Below are positions 1-8,584 of a stretch of DNA of 46,861 bases, piece by piece. Under the pieces are notes generated by a model. It did no database searches. It was not told the DNA's origin and saw only the letters and a program-made list of their open reading frames with translations. The stretch is taken from assembly GCF_003337565.1 (NCBI RefSeq), contig NZ_QPJL01000027.1, positions 1 through 46,861 of the forward strand, read 5' to 3'. Position numbers and translations under genes: made by a program. The first letter of the stretch is position 1. Each line of letters begins with the position of its first letter. This DNA comes from Paracoccus lutimaris (GTDB lineage: Bacteria; Pseudomonadota; Alphaproteobacteria; Rhodobacterales; Rhodobacteraceae).

Positions 1-80
1 GACATCAGGTCTCGTGCCAATCTGGTCTCCATTGCAGGTACCAGCTTGAATCACGATCAGGCCACCCTGTGAATCCCTTT

Positions 81-168
81 TGTCAACACCACCTAGTGCG
101 CGTCCGTCCGGAAGCTAGCGCGCCGCTACACAAAGATTGTCAAACCCTTCCCGAAAACTGTCAAACCT
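81..168. repeat. Short repeated motifs near the left end, possibly an IS end
   Basis: Three copies of a TGTCAAMCC-like decamer occur at 81-90, 138-147 and 159-168, all in the same orientation, in DNA with no convincing gene. Several short repeats near one boundary are what IS21-like element ends look like, and the window's other end also carries such repeats. No transposase is visible here, so this identification is a guess. The rest of 1-224 shows no gene. Confidence 0.25.
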
Positions 169-224
169 TAGAAAAGGATCAAGCTTTGCAGCTGCAAAAC
201 ACCAATCATTTCAAGGGGAAGGAG

Positions 225-300
225 TGGTGCCCGGAGACGGATTTGAACCGCCGACACGCGGATTTTCAATCCGCTGCTCTACCAACTGAGCTATCCGGGC
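225..300 (-). tRNA. tRNA-Phe (GAA)
   Basis: Read on the minus strand this folds as a complete 76-nt tRNA. The 7-bp acceptor pairs GCCCGGA with TCCGGGC, the D arm contains AGCTCAGTTGG, the anticodon loop TTGAAAA gives anticodon GAA, and the T arm contains GGTTCAAATCC. The 3' CCA is encoded (TGG at 225-227 on the plus strand). It lies downstream of yacG on the same strand. Confidence 0.97.
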
Positions 301-376
301 GCCGTTGCCTGTCGCTTTCGGCAAGCGCGTTGTTATGGCAGCTTCGTGGCACTGTCCAGAGGAAAAAGCGCGAAAA

Positions 377-526
377 TCATGTCTCGTTCTCAGGGGGCAA
401 GGCAGGCTCGCCGGGGATGCGATAGTCGCCACGCAGCCAATGCGCCAGATCGATATCGGCGCAACGGCGTGAGCAGAAGGGGCGGTATTGCTGGGCGGCG
501 GGCTTGCTGCAGATCGGACATTTCAT
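377..526 (-). CDS. yacG: DNA gyrase inhibitor YacG, zinc-binding
   Basis: This 49-residue ORF encodes a small zinc-ribbon protein. It starts [10 protein letters not shown] and has the four-cysteine pattern CPIC (residues 3 and 6) and CSRRC (18 and 22), followed by [13 protein letters not shown], a YacG-family signature. E. coli YacG binds GyrB and blocks DNA binding by gyrase; the same role is inferred here. The ATG at 524-526 overlaps the stop of the upstream RNase E/G gene in an ATGA arrangement, so translation is probably coupled. It is the last gene of the infA-maf-RNase-yacG group. The acidic tail (PPENET) is short compared with the 65-residue E. coli protein, but the zinc ribbon is complete. 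Confidence 0.9.
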   Translation of the reverse strand: MKCPICSKPAAQQYRPFCSRRCADIDLAHWLRGDYRIPGEPALPPENET

Positions 527-1584
527 GGCGTTTCTGCCGGCTCTGCCAGACGCGACAGCGCGATGCGGTCGCGTTTGCGGCTGATCTCGTAAAGTCCCAT
601 GGCTGTCCAGCCGATCAGCACCGTCTCGGCGGCCTCGGTCTTGAAAGCCGCGCGCAAGATCTGCTCCAATGTTCCGCGATCGCGCTTTGGCATCGGCGCG
701 AAGTCGACCACGATCTGGCCGCCAAGCCCGCGCAGGCGCAATTGCCGGGGCAGGTCGCGGGCCAGCGCGATATTGGCCTTGAGGCCGGCGGCGGGCGAGT
801 GGTCGCTGCCCGTGTTGACATCGATGGCGACCAGCGCGCGCAGGGCCTCGATCTCGGCCCAGGCGCCCCCGGTCAGGTCGACGCGGGGATGCAGCATTGC
901 CTCGACACTGTCCTCAGCGCCAGTGGCGCTAAAGGCGTCCGGACCGTCCTGAATGTCGTCGGGCGCGGGATCGGCCCAATCCTGCCAGGCGGTCTCGGCC
1001 GGATCGGGGGCGTCCAGCAGCAGTTCCGGCACCCCATCGCTGTCGGCTAGAATGGCGGCGGCCAGCTCCAGCAGCCCCTGCAGCTCGGCGGTGATTTCGT
1101 CGCGATCCGCCTCGGCGGCGATGCTGCGGAAAACGACGCCTAGGGGCTCGGGCAGGTCGACGATGGCGGCCTCGCCGATGGCGGTCAGCTCATCGCGCAG
1201 AGCGGAGTCGCGGATCCGGCGCGAGACGTTCACGCCGGGCGTTGCGGGGGTCACGATGACGTGCCGGCCACGGAAGTTCAGTCGGGTCGAGGCCGGGATC
1301 GCCTTGCCCTCTTCGGCGCTGCCGCTGATCTGGACGATCAGCGACTGGCCCTCGCGCAGCCCGCCCCGGTCGCGCAGGAAGCCCTGCGCGCCGTCGGGAA
1401 GGCGCAGGAACACGCCGCCCTGACCCTTGACCAGCCGATCCACCTTGGCGCGGCAGATGGCGCCGGGCGCAAAGGCCATCACGCCGGACGGGTCGATGAT
1501 GAGATCCTCAAGCCGGCCGTCCTGCATCAAGGCGGCGGCATCACGGCCAAAGATCTGGCCGATCACGATCTGGCGGCCCTTCAT
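523..1584 (-). CDS. Short-form ribonuclease E/G family protein
   Basis: A 353-residue protein of the RNase E/G family, endonucleases that process rRNA, tRNA and mRNA. An S1-like region lies near residues 35-95 ([20 protein letters not shown]). The DNase I-like catalytic region has the metal-binding aspartates in VAIDVNTG and [15 protein letters not shown]. It is far shorter than E. coli RNase G (489) or RNase E (1061): the Zn-link, the small domain and the degradosome scaffold are missing, as in a short alphaproteobacterial subgroup found next to maf. The ATG overlaps the end of maf and its TGA overlaps the yacG start, so the three genes are probably translated together. A separate full-length RNase E would be expected elsewhere in the genome. 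Confidence 0.85.
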   Translation of the reverse strand: MKGRQIVIGQIFGRDAAALMQDGRLEDLIIDPSGVMAFAPGAICRAKVDRLVKGQGGVFLRLPDGAQGFLRDRGGLREGQSLIVQISGSAEEGKAIPASTRLNFRGRHVIVTPATPGVNVSRRIRDSALRDELTAIGEAAIVDLPEPLGVVFRSIAAEADRDEITAELQGLLELAAAILADSDGVPELLLDAPDPAETAWQDWADPAPDDIQDGPDAFSATGAEDSVEAMLHPRVDLTGGAWAEIEALRALVAIDVNTGSDHSPAAGLKANIALARDLPRQLRLRGLGGQIVVDFAPMPKRDRGTLEQILRAAFKTEAAETVLIGWTAMGLYEISRKRDRIALSRLAEPAETP

Positions 1585-2147
1585 TCCGCTTTTCCCCTTA
1601 TTCCGATGCCTGCGAGCAAGGTCGCGGTCTCTGCCAATGGCAGCCCGACCACGCCGCTATACGAGCCGCGCATCCACAGCACGAAAGCCCCCGCGCGACC
1701 CTGAACCGCATAGGCGCCCGCCTTGCCCTGCCATTCGCCGCAGGCCAGATAGTCGTCGATTTCCATTGCCGTCAGCGGCCGAAAACGGATCACGGTTTCG
1801 ACCAGACGTTCCTGCAGCCGCCCGGCATGGCCAAGCGCGATGGCCGTCAGCACAAGGTGGCGGCGTCCCGACAGCAGGCGCAGGAACTCTGCAGCCTCGC
1901 GCGCGTCGGCGGGTTTGCCCAGAATGCGGCGCCCGGCGACCACGGTGGTATCGGCACAAAGGACCGCGCCTGACCCCATTCCGGCCAAGGCCTGCGTCTT
2001 TTCGCGCGCCATGCGCTGGACATAGCGGCGCGGCAGTTCGTTCCGCAGGGGCGTTTCGTCGATTTCGGCGGGGACGATCTGCTGTGGGCTGATGCCGATC
2101 TGCGCCAACAGCTCAAGCCGGCGCGGGCTGGCCGATCCCAGGGTCAG
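1581..2147 (-). CDS. maf: Maf-family nucleoside triphosphate pyrophosphatase
   Basis: Maf/YhdE-type pyrophosphatase, which hydrolyses non-canonical or modified nucleoside triphosphates in house-cleaning. The diagnostic N-terminal motif [16 protein letters not shown] is encoded just upstream of the first standard start codon, a TTG at 2108 that would remove it. No ATG, GTG or TTG lies in frame between the motif and the upstream stop inside infA. I therefore place the start at a CTG (2147, or 2141), giving about 188 residues, normal for the family; an upstream ATT is possible. Other motifs are present: [25 protein letters not shown] with the catalytic aspartate, and [10 protein letters not shown]. 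It sits between infA and the RNase gene, overlapping the latter by 4 nt. Family assignment is firm; the start is uncertain. Confidence 0.88.
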   Translation of the reverse strand: MTLGSASPRRLELLAQIGISPQQIVPAEIDETPLRNELPRRYVQRMAREKTQALAGMGSGAVLCADTTVVAGRRILGKPADAREAAEFLRLLSGRRHLVLTAIALGHAGRLQERLVETVIRFRPLTAMEIDDYLACGEWQGKAGAYAVQGRAGAFVLWMRGSYSGVVGLPLAETATLLAGIGIRGKAE

Positions 2148-2247
2148 GGGTGGTGCGGCGATATCGCGGGACTGCCGGCCCGCACCGCCCTTGTCCGAGG
2201 CGCGACCGTCCTGAATGGCGGCCGAGGCGGCGGGCGGCGGGGTATTC

Positions 2248-2466
2248 TTACTTGAAGCGGTAATTGATCCGCCCCTTGGTCAGGTCATAGGTGTTCATTT
2301 CGACCTGAACCTTGTCACCGGCAAGGACACGGATGCGGTTCTTGCGCATCTTACCTGCCATATGTGCGATGATTTCATGGCCGTTCTCAAGCTCGACCCG
2401 GAATGTCGCATTCGGCAGGAGTTCCTTCACGACGCCGGGGAATTCGAGCATTTCTTCCTTGGCCAT
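2248..2466 (-). CDS. infA: Translation initiation factor IF-1
   Basis: A 72-residue S1/OB-fold protein starting [13 protein letters not shown], with the IF-1 core [20 protein letters not shown] and the C-terminus [14 protein letters not shown]-1 occupies the ribosomal A site during initiation together with IF-2 and IF-3. The length matches the family exactly. A Shine-Dalgarno AGGAGAG lies just before the ATG at 2466, which excludes the longer upstream reading frame. It is the first gene of the infA-maf-RNase-yacG group, with a plausible sigma70 promoter at 2512-2540. Confidence 0.98.
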   Translation of the reverse strand: MAKEEMLEFPGVVKELLPNATFRVELENGHEIIAHMAGKMRKNRIRVLAGDKVQVEMNTYDLTKGRINYRFK

Positions 2467-2511
2467 GTTCTCTCCTGGTAGGGATGACCCGCGGTTGTCG
2501 CAGGCGCATGC

Positions 2512-2540
2512 TTCATGCGACCAGACGCGCCGATTTTCAA
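2512..2540 (-). promoter_or_regulatory. Putative sigma70 promoter of infA
   Basis: On the minus strand a -35 box TTGAAA (2535-2540) and a -10 box CATGAA (2512-2517) are separated by exactly 17 bp, about 45 nt upstream of the infA start codon. This is a pattern match only; there is no transcript evidence. Confidence 0.5.
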
Positions 2541-2661
2541 GGGGAATCTGACTTTCCGGCCCATGGGAGGGCCGTGCGGTCCGCAACCGACCATCAGATT
2601 GGCTGTCGGGCGACCCCGATGGCACCTTCCTGCAAGGCGCCGGAGGCCCGGCTGGAACGCG

Positions 2662-3885
2662 TCAGCCGGCGGATTGGCCGCCGACCCGGCCCATCTCGGA
2701 GGACGTCTTGTCGCGGAACGCATCGATCGTATCGATATCGGCCAGCGGCGGTTCGAACTGCGTCTGAAGGGGATGGGGGCTGAGCGGCGGACCAAGCGGC
2801 CGGGCTGTGGCGTTTCTGAGCTCGGCTTCGGACGGTGCCGCGCCGCCATGGACGGTTTCCCCGGCGCTGCGCAGACGGATGGCATGGAAGCCGTCCGCCT
2901 CGCCAAGACGGCCACGCGCCAGAACCTGCCCCTGCACGGTTTCCAGCCGGGCGTCGTCCAGCACGTTCTGGGGCAGCGGGATCAGCGATCCCGGACCAAG
3001 CGTCCGCAGGGTTTGCAGGCTCAGCTTGCGCCGGCACAGGATGCCGACGACGCGGACCGGCGCCTGCTGCACCGCCTCGGCCAGGGATTCCGGGACGGCT
3101 CCCACTGGTGGGGGGGCGGCACGTTGCGAAGGCGGGGCCGGAGCGATGGAGGTCTGGCCTTGCAATGCCGGAGAATGGGTCTGCGGCGGCGTCATCCGGC
3201 TGCCGCGACCGGGCTCGGCGGGCAGCGCGATCAGGATCGTTGCATCACGCTGGCCGCCCGAGCCAACGCGGAACTTCAGCTTGAGACGCTGCATGTCGCC
3301 GTCTTCGAGCATCAGGCTGAGCGGGCGCGGATCATCCATATAGGTCGCATAGCGGAACGTGCCGAAGGCCGGAAAGCCGGATCGGCCCGCGGTTTCGCGT
3401 CCCAGTTCGGTCAGCAGGGCATTCACGAAATCGGCCGAAATGGCCGCATCGGTGCGCGTCGGCCTGCGGATTGCCGGTGCGCGCGAGGTGACCCGGCCGA
3501 TTGCCTGCATCTCGATGATCGAGGCCAGAAGGCTGGGGCAAAGTGCCATGACGCCAAGTGAGTCGCGCCCGCCCTCGAGGACGGCGAGAAGCGCGCGTTC
3601 GGGCAGCAGCTCCGGCAGTTCGGGCAAGGTCATCGGCGCCAGATCGGCCTGTTCGACAAAGACTGGCAGACGAAGCATCTTTTCGGCCGCGCGTCCAAGC
3701 GCGATATTTGCCACGCGCTCGATCCCGGCATCCGCCGCCGGCCGGTCCGCCCCAGCTTCGGCATGCGCGAGGCTGCGTTTGGCGATGATTCGCTGCAGGA
3801 TCAGCCCGCGTGCCGGTGCGTCGGCTGCACCGTGACCGGCCGTCCCATCCGCACCTGCCTTCTGTTCCCGTGCTGCGCTTTTCAT
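2662..3885 (-). CDS. FliM/FliN-type flagellar motor switch protein
   Basis: A 407-residue protein with the C-terminal SpoA/FliN fold: VRVVGILCRRKLSLQTL followed by LGPGSLIPLP, and later GRLGEADGFHAIRL (about residues 280-345). The middle resembles the FliM core (ASIIEMQAIGRVTSRAP, RRPTRTDAAISADF). FliM forms the rotor switch ring that binds CheY-P. The N-terminus lacks an obvious CheY-binding LSQXEID motif and the C-terminus is a proline-rich tail. No other flagellar gene is in the window, so it is an orphan copy away from the main flagellar locus. Its neighbours are infA downstream and the symporter-kinase fusion upstream, 59 bp away. Family assignment is good; a role in a working motor is not shown. 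Confidence 0.72.
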   Translation of the reverse strand: MKSAAREQKAGADGTAGHGAADAPARGLILQRIIAKRSLAHAEAGADRPAADAGIERVANIALGRAAEKMLRLPVFVEQADLAPMTLPELPELLPERALLAVLEGGRDSLGVMALCPSLLASIIEMQAIGRVTSRAPAIRRPTRTDAAISADFVNALLTELGRETAGRSGFPAFGTFRYATYMDDPRPLSLMLEDGDMQRLKLKFRVGSGGQRDATILIALPAEPGRGSRMTPPQTHSPALQGQTSIAPAPPSQRAAPPPVGAVPESLAEAVQQAPVRVVGILCRRKLSLQTLRTLGPGSLIPLPQNVLDDARLETVQGQVLARGRLGEADGFHAIRLRSAGETVHGGAAPSEAELRNATARPLGPPLSPHPLQTQFEPPLADIDTIDAFRDKTSSEMGRVGGQSAG

Positions 3886-3944
3886 ATCCGGCCCGAATCA
3901 GCTCTCTTTCACGGCAAGATGGCACGGAGTGGTTGCGAAAAGGT

Positions 3945-6608
3945 TTAACGCCCGGATCCGGCATCATCATTGGGCGCAACGGGCGCCACGCGCGGGCGTG
4001 GCGGCAGCGTCACGCGAAAGCAGGCGCCGCCCTGACCGGGAAGATAGGCGATGCTGCCGCCCAGGAATTCCATGATCTCCTTGCAGATTGCCAGCCCCAG
4101 CCCGGCCCCCCCCGCGCGCGCCGGATCATTCAGCCGGGCGAATTTCTCGAAGATCAGCGCCCGACTTTCGGGGCCGATCCCCGAGCCGTTATCCGAGATA
4201 TCGATCTGCGTCCCGCCGTCGCGATTGCGCCGCGTATCGATGCGAATCACCGGAAACTCGGCATCGCAATATTTGCGGGCATTGGCGATCAGGTTGATCA
4301 GCACCTGCAAAAGCCGGTCGGGGTCGGTAATCACCGCCAAGTGTTCGGCGACAGGATTGCGCAGGATGGTGAATTCGCGGCTTGAGGCCGTGGCGCCAGA
4401 GGTCGCCAGCGCACGGTCGATCATGTCATGGAGGTTGACGACGGCGGGTTTCAGCCGGGCATGGCGCCCCTCAAGCACGGCCAGGTCCAGCAGATCCTCA
4501 AGCAGGCGGGTCATGCGCGCGGCCTCGTCATGGATGATGCCGGCAAAGCGGGCGCGGTCGGGTGCGGTCAGTTCCGGCTCCATCATGATCTCGGAAAGCG
4601 CCCGGATCGAGGTCATGGGCGTGCGCAGCTCATGGCTGATCTGGCCAAGAAAGGCATCCTTTTGCGCCGATAAAGCGGTCAGTTTTTCGTTGCTTTCCTG
4701 AAGCATGCCGGCAGTTCTTGATAATTCGTGCGAAGCGGTTTCCAGGCGGCGGTTGTCCTCGCGGGCGCGGCTGGCTTCGCCTGCGACCTCCATCAGGTCC
4801 GAGACGGTGACACCGCCGCGGCCCAGCACACGGGTCATCAGCGCGGCGGCGGTGGCAGCGCCGACCGTGCCTGCAAGCCGGCGCTCGAAATCGCTGAGAA
4901 AGCGCGGGGTCAGATCGGGAAGGTATCCGGATTTTCCCTGAATATCCGCAGATTTGCGGAACACATCCAAGGCTTTTTCGCTGCCCCAGATGCGCCCGGC
5001 AAGGGTCAGCAGGGCCTCGGCCTGAGGGGCGCGGGCGGTCTCGCTTGGCGAGGCATCGGGCGCGATGGCATGGACAAAGGACAGTGCCTGCAACCGCTCG
5101 ACCGGGTCGGGAAAGTCGAAAAGCGAAATCAGCGTCAGCAGCGCCAGATTGACCGAAAGCGCCAGCAGCACCGCGCCCGCAAAGGGGTCGATCCCGGCCG
5201 GCATGCCGGCATGGGGCAAAAGCCCCAGCGAGGGCAGAAAGATCAGCATCGCCCAGATCGATGCGCCAGCCAGAATGCCGGCAATGGCGCCGCGACGGGT
5301 GGCGCCGCGCCAGAGCAGGCCCGAGATCATCGCCGGCACGACCTGCGCCATGCCCGAAAAGGCCACGATCCCCATTGAGGCCAGCGCCGAGGTCCCGCCC
5401 GAGATCTGATGATAGACCCAGCCCGCGCCGATCACCGCCACGATGGCCATGCGGCGCGCGTTCAGCATGAAGGTGCCCAGATCCTCGCGCGCTGCCGGAC
5501 CCGAGATCCGGGCCGATTGCAGCCGCAGCACCAGTGGCATCAGCCAGTGGTTCGCCATCATTGTCGAGACCGCGATGGCGCTGACCACCACCATCGACAT
5601 GGCCGAGGAAAACCCGCCCAGAAAGGCAAAGGCGGCCAGCGTGTCATGGCCCTGCGACAGTGGCAGCTCAAGCACGTAAAGGTCGGGATTGGTGCCCTTG
5701 GGCAGCATGTCCTGACCGACCACGGCGATGGGCAGGACCAGAAAGGACATGGCGGCCAGATAGGCGGGAAAGGCCCAGCCGGCATGGTGCAGGCGGTCCT
5801 CGTCGTTGGCCTCGACGACAAGGACGTGAAACATGCGCGGCAGCACCACCACGGCGGCGCCCGACAGCGCGATCAGCGTGAACCAGCGGTCAGGACGGAT
5901 CAGCCAGCCCTCGCCACCGGCCGAAACGGCCATGCGGTCGATGCGCGCCAGCACGTCGCCCGGCCCGTCAGCCAGCCCCCACAGCACATATGAGCCGACC
6001 GCGACGAAAGCCGCCAGCTTGACCACGGCCTCGGCGGCGATGGCCATGACGACGCCGTGATGGCGCTCATCCGCGGCAAGATTGCGGGTGCCAAACAGGA
6101 TGGCGAAGGCCGCTAGCCCCACCGCCACCCACAGCGCGATGGCTGGCGGCAGGTCATGGCCGTCCTCGGCAAAGGCCGAAATCGCCATTGAGACCGATTG
6201 CAGTTGCAGTGCGATATAGGGGGTCGCGGCCAGCACCGCGATCAGCGTGACCAGCGCGGCCAGCCCCGGCGACTTGCCGAAACGGCTGGAAATCAGGTCG
6301 GCGATCGAGGTCACGCGATGCATCCGCGCCACCCGCACCAGCCGCCTCAGCCCCCACCACGCTCCGGCAAAGACGATGCCCGGCCCCAGATAGATGGTCA
6401 GAAATTCCAGCCCCGAGCGGCTGGCATAGCCGACCGCGCCGTAAAAGGTCCAGGCCGAGCAATAGACCGACAGCGACAGCGTATAGATCACCGGCCGGTC
6501 CATCCAGCGCCAGCGCCCGCGCAGGGCGGCGCGATCGGCGGCATGGGCCACCAGAAACATCAGTGCCACATAGGCGATGGCGGCAAGGCCAAGGGTTTCA
6601 GGCGTCAT
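3945..6608 (-). CDS. Sodium:solute symporter-histidine kinase fusion (CbrA/CrbS-like)
   Basis: An 887-residue membrane sensor. Residues 1 to about 500 form a multi-helix SLC5/PutP-type symporter domain (start MTPETLGLAAIAYVALMFLV). A soluble linker with a coiled-coil-like segment follows, then a HisKA domain with FLGQISHELRTP (phospho-accepting His659). The HATPase has the N box LINLIANARKYC, G1 DNGSGIG and G2 GGAGLGLAICKE. This is the architecture of CbrA and CrbS, which couple nutrient uptake or sensing to phosphotransfer; CrbS controls acetyl-CoA synthetase in gammaproteobacteria. The ATG at 6608 overlaps the preceding small ORF by 11 nt, so translational coupling is likely. No fused receiver is present; the partner is probably the receiver-only protein two genes upstream. 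The signal sensed is unknown. Confidence 0.88.
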   Translation of the reverse strand: MTPETLGLAAIAYVALMFLVAHAADRAALRGRWRWMDRPVIYTLSLSVYCSAWTFYGAVGYASRSGLEFLTIYLGPGIVFAGAWWGLRRLVRVARMHRVTSIADLISSRFGKSPGLAALVTLIAVLAATPYIALQLQSVSMAISAFAEDGHDLPPAIALWVAVGLAAFAILFGTRNLAADERHHGVVMAIAAEAVVKLAAFVAVGSYVLWGLADGPGDVLARIDRMAVSAGGEGWLIRPDRWFTLIALSGAAVVVLPRMFHVLVVEANDEDRLHHAGWAFPAYLAAMSFLVLPIAVVGQDMLPKGTNPDLYVLELPLSQGHDTLAAFAFLGGFSSAMSMVVVSAIAVSTMMANHWLMPLVLRLQSARISGPAAREDLGTFMLNARRMAIVAVIGAGWVYHQISGGTSALASMGIVAFSGMAQVVPAMISGLLWRGATRRGAIAGILAGASIWAMLIFLPSLGLLPHAGMPAGIDPFAGAVLLALSVNLALLTLISLFDFPDPVERLQALSFVHAIAPDASPSETARAPQAEALLTLAGRIWGSEKALDVFRKSADIQGKSGYLPDLTPRFLSDFERRLAGTVGAATAAALMTRVLGRGGVTVSDLMEVAGEASRAREDNRRLETASHELSRTAGMLQESNEKLTALSAQKDAFLGQISHELRTPMTSIRALSEIMMEPELTAPDRARFAGIIHDEAARMTRLLEDLLDLAVLEGRHARLKPAVVNLHDMIDRALATSGATASSREFTILRNPVAEHLAVITDPDRLLQVLINLIANARKYCDAEFPVIRIDTRRNRDGGTQIDISDNGSGIGPESRALIFEKFARLNDPARAGGAGLGLAICKEIMEFLGGSIAYLPGQGGACFRVTLPPRPRVAPVAPNDDAGSGR

Positions 6609-6855
6609 CCTCGTCCTCGGGTCTGGGCGTGCGGCCGAGGGCGTGGTGCAGGGCGGCGGTGGCAAGGATGGCGGCGGTCCAGCTGACCGCCAGCCAGACC
6701 GCACCGCGCCCATAGCTGAAATATTGCGGCAACCAGATCGGCGGCAGCAGCGCGGCCAATGCGAACAGCGCCGTTACTACGCGGGTTGCATCCAGCAGCC
6801 TGCGGCGGCGATAGGCGTCGCGGCCCAGGAAAAGACGGCGCGTCCGCGGGGTCAT
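6598..6855 (-). CDS. Small two-helix membrane protein upstream of the symporter-kinase
   Basis: An 85-residue ORF starting MTPRTRRLFLGRDAYRRRR, a strongly basic N-terminus, with two hydrophobic segments at about residues 26-44 (VVTALFALAALLPPIW) and 52-69 (AVWLAVSWTAAILATAAL), and ending in the acidic tail PEDEDDA. The ATG overlaps the receiver stop (ATGA) and its stop overlaps the kinase start by 11 nt. I do not recognise a named family. A short hydrophobic ORF overlapping a CbrA-type kinase recalls cbrX of pseudomonads, which is coupled to cbrA. By position it could be a partner of the symporter domain or a coupling ORF. The tight overlaps and sensible composition support a real gene. Confidence 0.75.
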   Translation of the reverse strand: MTPRTRRLFLGRDAYRRRRLLDATRVVTALFALAALLPPIWLPQYFSYGRGAVWLAVSWTAAILATAALHHALGRTPRPEDEDDA

Positions 6856-7214
6856 GTCGCGTCCAGAAGTTCGCGCACGACGGCACGCAGGTCTGCATTG
6901 GCAAAGGGCTTGGCCAGAACCCGGTCGGCACCTTGCGGCAGATACTCGGTCCCTTGCGCGGAAAGCAGCAATACCGGCTGATGGCTCAGCGCCGGGTCCG
7001 CGCGCAGATCGGCCAGAAGCTCGGCGCCGCTGCGGCCGGGCAGCATCAGGTCCAGAATGACCAGACGCGGCGCAAGCAGGCGGATGCGCTCGATGGCGCC
7101 AAGGCCCTGCGGCCAGGATTCGCACTGCCAGCCGTCGCGCGTCAGCAGGAAACGCACCGCCTCCGAGATGCTCGGCTCATCCTCGATCAGCAGGACATCG
7201 ACGGCAGCGGGCAA
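6852..7214 (-). CDS. Receiver-only response regulator
   Basis: A 120-residue single-domain receiver. The acidic pocket is in VLLIEDEPS, the phospho-accepting aspartate in LVILDLMLPGRSG, the switch residue in PVLLLSAQG and the conserved lysine in VLAKPF. The start is a TTG at 7214 with an AAAGGAAAC ribosome-binding site; no ATG fits. There is no DNA-binding output domain, so it is either an intermediate in a phosphorelay or acts by protein contact. It is directly followed, with overlaps, by the small membrane ORF and the symporter-kinase, its likely cognate kinase. The XRE/ScfR regulator ends 59 bp upstream and may be the transcriptional arm of the same pathway. Confidence 0.88.
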   Translation of the reverse strand: MPAAVDVLLIEDEPSISEAVRFLLTRDGWQCESWPQGLGAIERIRLLAPRLVILDLMLPGRSGAELLADLRADPALSHQPVLLLSAQGTEYLPQGADRVLAKPFANADLRAVVRELLDAT

Positions 7215-7273
7215 GATTGGTTTCCTTTGGGAATTTCGACGATCATGGCGCGGAGCCGTTCACTTGTCAAAGT

Positions 7274-8581
7274 TCAGGCGGGGCCAAGGATCGAGGGCTC
7301 GCGCCGGGCCAGACAGGCGGGGCGGGGGCAGATGCGGCAGGCGGGGCCGACGCCAAGCGCCGGGCGCTGGTCGCGGGGTTGTGCGGCCCGGATCAGCATC
7401 TGCGCGCGGCTCAGGGCGGGGCCGTCAAAGCCCATCGGCAAAAGCCGCTCGGCCATGGCCCAACTGGCGAAGCGCGCCCCGCCAGTGGTCTCGATCAGCC
7501 GGGCGATTGGCAGTTGCGGCTGGGCCAGCGCCTCGAAGACCGGCCAAAGCGCGCAGCCCTCGCCCAGGCGCGGCAGCTCGAATCCCGGGGCGGGCAGGCG
7601 ATATAGCGCGGCACCCGAGCCGTCGCAGACGATCAGCCCGGCCTGCGCCCAGGGGCCGGGGCGCAGCATGCCCAGCCGGCGCAGCACCAGATCCAGAGGC
7701 CGCCCCAGCCGGGCCGCGATCAGCGCCGGATCGTCGGCGGCCTCGCCCAGCTCGGCCACGGCGGCGGACAGCGCCGCATCGGGCAAAAGCCCGCGATCCT
7801 GCGCCTGCCAGCGCAGCAGGTCGCGCGCCATGACCCGCGCCGCATCCGAAGCCAGCTCGGTCGCCTCGGCAGGCGGCGGCTGGCCGGCGGTGATCCATGC
7901 CTCGACCTCTTCCTGCGGCGACATCGGCACGGCGTCGTCCTCGAAGCTTTCAAGATAGGCGACCAGCGCCTGCGCGGTGCGCGACAGACGCTGGCTGTCA
8001 TCGTCCAGGTTGCTGTGAAAACGGTCGCGCCATTCGGGTTCGATATCGGGCGTCTCGGCCAGGATCGAGGCGGTCGAGCGCAGCGCGGTCACCGCTGACT
8101 GCACCTCGTGCAGCGTGGTCAGCAAATAGGGGTCGCGGGTCATGCGGTCGGAAAACGCGACCAGCCGCCGCTCCAGCCCGTCAGCGCGGCGCGTGGCTGC
8201 CGCCAGCGCCGTGGCCCAGCCGGGAAAACGGGCGGCGAATTCGGCGATCTGGTCCAGCTCGACCGCCGCCCCCAGCCCGTCGCGATTGCCGCGCGCCGCC
8301 GCCTCGCGCAGCGCGCCCAGCAGCATTTCCTCGCGGTTCGAGGCCAGCTCGGCCGCGTCGATCTCCAGAGCCTGCGCCAGCCGTACCAGCAGCGCCTCGC
8401 CCACGGGGCGGCGGTTATGCTCGATCAGGTTCAGATAGGCGGCGGAAATCCCGGCCCGCTGGGCGATCTCGGCCTGACGGTGGCCCAGAAGCAGGCGGCG
8501 TTCGCGGATGCGGGTGCCGATCAGCGGCCGGGCCGAGGGCTGGCTGCGCGGGGCATGAGGGGCAAGGGGCGTGCGGGCCAT
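7274..8581 (-). CDS. XRE-family regulator with ScfR/RamB-type C-terminus
   Basis: A 435-residue regulator. An N-terminal Cro/CI helix-turn-helix (residues about 22-75: LIGTRIRERRLLLGHRQAEI, ISAAYLNLIEHNRRP) is followed by a long domain typical of short-chain fatty acyl regulators (DUF2083/ScfR). The C-terminus is cysteine-rich: GPACRICPRPACLARREP. Relatives include RamB, which controls acetate assimilation genes in actinobacteria and Paracoccus. The gene begins 3 nt after the stop of the NarL-type regulator and precedes the receiver and symporter-kinase genes. I infer, from neighbours and family only, that the whole group controls use of acetate or another short-chain acid. The conserved cysteines might bind metal or sense redox state; this is not shown. 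Confidence 0.82.
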   Translation of the reverse strand: MARTPLAPHAPRSQPSARPLIGTRIRERRLLLGHRQAEIAQRAGISAAYLNLIEHNRRPVGEALLVRLAQALEIDAAELASNREEMLLGALREAAARGNRDGLGAAVELDQIAEFAARFPGWATALAAATRRADGLERRLVAFSDRMTRDPYLLTTLHEVQSAVTALRSTASILAETPDIEPEWRDRFHSNLDDDSQRLSRTAQALVAYLESFEDDAVPMSPQEEVEAWITAGQPPPAEATELASDAARVMARDLLRWQAQDRGLLPDAALSAAVAELGEAADDPALIAARLGRPLDLVLRRLGMLRPGPWAQAGLIVCDGSGAALYRLPAPGFELPRLGEGCALWPVFEALAQPQLPIARLIETTGGARFASWAMAERLLPMGFDGPALSRAQMLIRAAQPRDQRPALGVGPACRICPRPACLARREPSILGPA

Positions 8582-8584
8582 GGC

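Noticed and set aside
211..432. Small ORF with IAQLVEQRIENPRVGGSN
   Set aside because: It is a translation of tRNA-Phe, a known annotation artefact.
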